Shown here in pieces: positions 59,959-64,000 of a stretch of 64,000 bases of DNA (position 1 is its first letter; each line of letters begins with the position of its first letter). The stretch lies in the NCBI GenBank assembly GCA_964017185.1, contig OZ024869.1, positions 5,912,501 through 5,976,500 of the forward strand. Direction: 5' to 3'. Both the position numbers and the translations under genes were made by a program. This DNA is from Rugalucina vietnamica (lineage: Eukaryota > Mollusca > Bivalvia > Lucinida > Lucinidae). The notes under the pieces are model-generated. The model was not told where the DNA came from. It saw only the letters and a list, made by a program, of their open reading frames with translations, and ran no database searches.

Positions 59959-61103
59959 AGCTCTGTCACACATTCACGTATCAGCGGCGTATCGCTCGCG
60001 TATCTATGAAAATGTCAATACGCCGAGGTCTGAGCCGTATTTTGCTCGTGCGACGTATGTACCACGTATGTGTGACGTTCCTGCTACGTTCCCGTGGCGT
60101 ATACGTGACGTATCTGAACTCGTATGGAATTTCACTTTCGTATGTACGGCGTATCAAGGCGTATGTGCTACGTATGTGTGACGTATGTATGGCTTATGAA
60201 GTGTACGCGTGACGAATATACGACGTATGTACTACGTTCCATTCTTATCTGCGGCGTATCTGCTTTGCACCAATTGCTTTTTAATACCTATGAGAACAAA
60301 CGATTGTGTTCACTTTGTTCATGCAGTTCGCATATTATAGCTATCAATTATCAGGGGTCGAAGATGCCACCGGAGAAATCTAGAGCAACACCGAAGGAAA
60401 AAAAAAACAAATGTGGTGGTGGTGGGGGAGGGGGCATCTCCTAGTTCCCCATCCTGGTCGTAAGAGGACATTAACAAAGATAGAGGCTACACCAAGCATA
60501 GCCCTGAAAGAACCCTGCATGGCACTCAGAACCGTGAGAAACAACTGATCCATGGCTTCGGAAAAACGAAAACATGCATATAGAAGCATTAAGATTCTCT
60601 TAAAAAGCCACAAAATGTTCCCAATACGTCACACATACTCCACAGCAGCGAAACGTGCGTAGCACATACGTAGCACATACGCCATTGATACGCGAGATAC
60701 GCCACACGTACGTCGCTGATAGAAACAAAAAGAGAGTCGATGATACGCCACACATACGTCACACATACGTTGCAGATACGAAAGGTACGCTGTACATACG
60801 TCACGGTTACGTGACATCTTAACCGCGACGTACGTGTGGCGTATGAGGAGTATGAGCTACGTATCTACGGCGTACCTGCCATGTTGCTTTCTATGTACCA
60901 CGTATGTGTGACGTATGTACGGCGTATCCGACCTGCCACGTACGTGCCACGAATTTTTAAGTGCACACAAGAAAACGTAGCACCTCGGCGTATGAGGAGT
61001 TTGAGCTACGTATTCTCACGTATGTACGTACGCGTGACATACCTTTCGTATCTCGATAAGCCGTAGATACGTGAGTCGATACGCGATACTGTGACAGCGG
61101 TTT
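59959..61103. mobile_element. Word-array element D (ACGTATGT words), nested in C
   Basis: Ends 'agctctgtcacacattcacg' and, inverted, 'aaccgctgtcacagtatcgc'. The arms 59970-60240 and 60610-61075 are full of cgtatgtg, acgtacgt and gtacggcg words in both orientations. The centre (60245-60600) has a G-rich run and no recognised gene. Confidence 0.65.
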
Positions 61104-61655
61104 TAGTATAGGGAAAGTGTTCTCTTTAAACATCGAAAGAAAAACTTAATTATTATCGTATTCTGTTGTAGGTTCGCTTATAAGCTATTGAAAATAGCTG
61201 CATGCACGAGTACTCTCACTGGGCATGAGTATTCACAACTTTCGGAAAAAAAGCTACAGCGACTTCGGTTTACAAGAAACAAATATCCTCCCTGTGGCGA
61301 ATAATTATGTTCAGCGGCTGTTTGGTTCAGATTTTAGAATCATGCGCATTTTCATGGGATGTGGCATGTAGCTGGTTGTTAGGCAGTCTACCGTACTGAG
61401 CTGACGGGTCCCATTTGGCTTCACCAAGAAAGGTATCATGTTCGCCAAATCTCGTCGGGCCATCGGACATGATCGATAAAAACCGCCCTGGGCCGACTTA
61501 TATTTCTGAACGCAAGACACTGTGAACGACGTCATTTTTGGTCGAAATTTGTTCGAAACGTAAGGTCATGAAACTGATCGTTTCGGTTCATTCTTGTCCA
61601 TTCGGTTTTATTTTGACTGGTTGTCATTGTCGCAAAATATTCGTGATCTATCCAT
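61104..61655. other. Interior of element C, nothing recognised
   Basis: A 75-codon minus-strand frame (61311-61535) with Cys/Pro/Met-rich composition matches no family that I know. It could be a remnant of a transposon gene. Confidence 0.35.
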
Positions 61656-62214
61656 ATGATGACCGCACGATACCCGTACGATTGTAATAACCTTGCGATA
61701 TAGCCGTACGTATGTCGCACGATCACCCTGAAGGTCTACAATTATCTTACGATTTTAGTCCCCAACTTATCATAAAAACCGTGCGGTGACCGCTCGATCA
61801 CCGCATGGTTTCCGTAAGGCGCCCGTACGATACTACCTACGACGTGTCTACGGGCTACGGTCTTACATTTTTTAAAAAATTATAAAATTGCAGACTACTA
61901 CAAAATCGTACTGGAGGCTACGGAGATCGTAGAAAGCCGTAGGAAGCCGTAGAATCGTAGGAACATCGTAGGGTCACCCTGTGGAGACCGCACGAAAATG
62001 CAAAAAATGACATCGCACGATCATCGCAAGCTAATCGTAGGCCAAATATAACCTAGTCTCTACTCATAGCATTTATCAATTACAAGCAATTACTGTAAAA
62101 AAATCTCTAACAGTTTTCCCACTAATGTTTTGGTAACACTAGCACTTACGGATAGTTTCGGATGAAATTTTTAAACCTTTTTGAGCTAAGCTAAAATAAT
62201 TTGACTGGGGTTAG

Positions 62215-62262
62215 ATAAGGGTACTTAAGGATGAACATATTATATCCTTAAGTACCCTTGTC
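62215..62262. other. Perfect hairpin, 16-bp arms
   Basis: 'aagggtacttaaggat' and its exact inverse 'atccttaagtaccctt' flank an 11-base AT-rich loop, just outside the right end of element C. Confidence 0.85.
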
Positions 62263-62362
62263 TTGCATAAATTCGTCACAAAATCTTAGCTATGCCACAA
62301 AAATATCTACAAAAATATCAGAATTTCACCCAAACTATTCTTAAGAAATAGTGTGACATACG

Positions 62363-62766
62363 CCCCTGTCTCACTGGAATGCGAGAACTGGAAACAAAAT
62401 GTTGCGGCGACAGGTTCGCGACACTCGCGCGACAGTCTTGCGAAATATTTTGGCATAAAATTTTTTAACATGTTTAAAACTTTCGCGACCAGTTCTCGAC
62501 TAGTTAAGCTAGTATCTCACTGGCATGCGAATCTAATCTAGTATTCTGCTGGCATGCGAATGTCCCTCGACTGTTTTGCGAATTTAATTGGACTTTCGCA
62601 CGACAATCGTGCGAGTGTCGCACGAGTGTCGTGAGAATTTTCAAGTGTCGCGAACAGGTCGCGAAGGTTTTGAACATGTTTAAAAATTTAATGCATTTTT
62701 TTTTTGCAAAAATGTTTCGCAAGACTGTCGCGTGCGCGACTGTCTTGAAACAGTCGTACGACGTTT
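62363..62766. mobile_element. Word-array element E (TCGCGAC words), incomplete
   Basis: Starts 'cccctgtctcactggaatgc', with further start-like copies at 62513 ('tatctcactggcatgcgaat') and 62540. It is rich in tcgcgac, gtcgcg, cgtgcgag and ttgcgaa words. No matching right end is seen before the 52-bp satellite begins. Confidence 0.5.
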
Positions 62767-64000
62767 GAATGTCAAAATACGAAATTCGGTCCCAGATCGA
62801 ATGTCATAATAGGATTTTGAATGTCAAAATACGAAATTCGGTCCCAGTTCGAATGTCAAAATAGGATTTTGAATGTCAAAATACGAAATTCGGTCCCAGT
62901 TCGAATGTCAAAATAGGATTTTGAATGTCAAAAGTTCGAATGTCAAAATAGGATTTTGAAAGTCAAAATACGAAATTCGGTCCCAGTTCGAATGTCAAAA
63001 TAGGATTTTGAATGTCAAAATAAGAAATTCGGACCCAGTTCGAATGTCAAAATAGGATTTTGAATGTCAAAATAAGAAATTCGGTCCCAGTTCGAATGTC
63101 AAAATAGGATTTTGAATGTCAAAATAAGAAATTCGGTCCCAGTTCGAATGTCAAAATAGGATTTTGAATGTCAAAATACGAAATTCGGTCCAAGTTCGAA
63201 TGTCAAAATAGGATTTTGAATGTCAAAATACGAAATTCGGTCCCAGTTCGAATGTCAAAATAGGATTTTGAATGTCAAAATACGAAATTCGATCCCAGTT
63301 CGAATGTCAAAATAGGATTTTGAATGTCAAAATACGAAATTCGGTCCCAGTTCGAATGTCAAAATAGGATTTTGAATGTCAAAATAAGAAATTCGTTCCA
63401 AGTTCGAATGTCAAAATAGGATTTTGAATGTCAAAATACGAAATTCTGTCCAAGTTCGAATGTCAAAATAGGATTTTGAATGTCAAAATAAGAAATTCGG
63501 TCCCAGTTCGAATGTCAAAATAGGATTTTGAATGTCAAAATAAGAAATTCGGTCCAAGTTCAAATGTCAAAATAGGATTTTGAATGTCAAAATATGAAAT
63601 TCGGTCCAAGTTCGAATGTCAAAATAGGATTTTGAATGTCAAAATACGAAATTCGGTCCCAGTTCGAATGTCAAAATAGGATTTTGAATGTCAAAATACG
63701 AAATTCGGTCCCAGTTCGAATGTCAAAATAGGATTTTGAATGTCAAAATACGAAATTCGGTCCCAGTTCGAATGTCAAAATAGGATTTTGAATGTCAAAA
63801 TAAGAAATTCGGTCCAAGTTCGAATGTCAAAATAGGATTTTGAATGTCAAAATAAGAAATTCGGTCCCAGTTCGAATGTCAAAATAGGATTTTGAATGTC
63901 AAAATACGAAATTCGGTCCAAGTTCGAATGTCAAAATAGGATTTTGAATGTCAAAATACGAAATTCGGTCCCAGTTCGAATGTCAAAATAGGATTTTGAA
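62767..64000 (-). repeat. 52-bp satellite, right arm (inverted)
   Basis: About 23 units of 'gaatgtcaaaatacgaaatt', 'cggtcccagttcgaatgtca', 'aaataggatttt', the reverse complement of 54733-55120. It runs off the window edge. Confidence 0.95.

Larger units (their letters stand above)
58758..62055. mobile_element. Word-array element C (CGTACGAT words)
   Basis: Ends 'ctaggttacatttgcccc' and, inverted, 'ctaggttatatttggcc'. The arms 58775-59730 and 61660-62040 repeat cgtacgat, atcgtag and ctacgat words. The left arm contains a second start-like copy at 59397 ('atgttacatttgcccagatc') with about 200 bp that parallels 58763. A MADF-like frame and the nested element D lie inside. Confidence 0.65.

Noticed and set aside
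60380..60613. 77-codon minus-strand frame in element D
   Set aside because: It reads through a G-rich run and A-rich tract, and resembles no family that I know.
55739..61066. Frames in the CGTATG/CGTACG-rich arms
   Set aside because: Composition follows the short DNA words, frames exist on both strands, and the arms are inverted repeats of transposons.
54733..64000. A single complete autonomous transposon with transposase
   Set aside because: No DDE-type or other transposase frame was recognised. Only a broken MADF-like fragment is present, so the elements are described as non-autonomous.

Overview
The window is AT-rich, repeat-laden animal DNA. Exons are small and separated by long introns with GT-AG junctions, mucin-type Thr/Pro exons, tRNA-derived repeats, a retroelement reverse transcriptase fragment and many MITEs. 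The style of the dispersed repeats (for example 'tgtccgtccgtccgtct' runs, 'atgccccca...ggggcat' elements, and blocks ending in 'gtatacaggttgatccctg') suggests a mollusc, most likely a bivalve. This is recognition of style, not a database result.

Positions 1 to about 34,000 hold the middle of one large plus-strand gene. I could place fifteen exons with matching splice phases (3,510 coding bases, about 1,170 codons). Neither the start nor the stop codon is in the window. The product is a mosaic: six copies of a two-exon module of about 130-150 residues, plus three Thr/Pro-rich mucin-like linkers. Each module opens near a Cys (I/L-C) and closes near a Cys (typically ACxxP). An internal phase-0 intron splits each module, and phase-1 introns bound it. 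The modules are Lys-rich, have alternating hydrophobic positions as in beta-sandwich domains, and match no domain family I can name. A secreted or extracellular mucin-like protein is the likeliest product. The introns are filled with one MITE family (12 copies, many touching splice sites), 3' tails of a retroelement, a 62-64 bp minisatellite, tRNA-like SINEs and several long inverted-repeat elements. Positions 1-9571 recur at 15589-21731 as a segmental duplication; copy 2 has two deletions and a 2.9 kb insertion packed with AGGTCA direct repeats.

A 200-N gap (34582-34781) is followed by about 20 kb of a 106-bp satellite (roughly 188 monomers). Each monomer carries a 40-bp near-perfect palindrome. 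The last 7 kb form two tandem copies of a 3,496-bp higher-order repeat (33 monomers). The joins on both sides of the gap come from the assembly and should be treated with caution.

Positions 54733-64000 contain no intact gene. A 52-bp satellite lies at both edges in opposite orientation. Between the edges is a nest of inverted-repeat elements whose arms are built from short words specific to each element (CGTATG, CGTACGAT, TCGCGAC and others), with related terminal sequences. One of them carries a broken MADF-like reading frame. This word-array group and the modular gene with MITEs against its exons are the two most interesting systems here.
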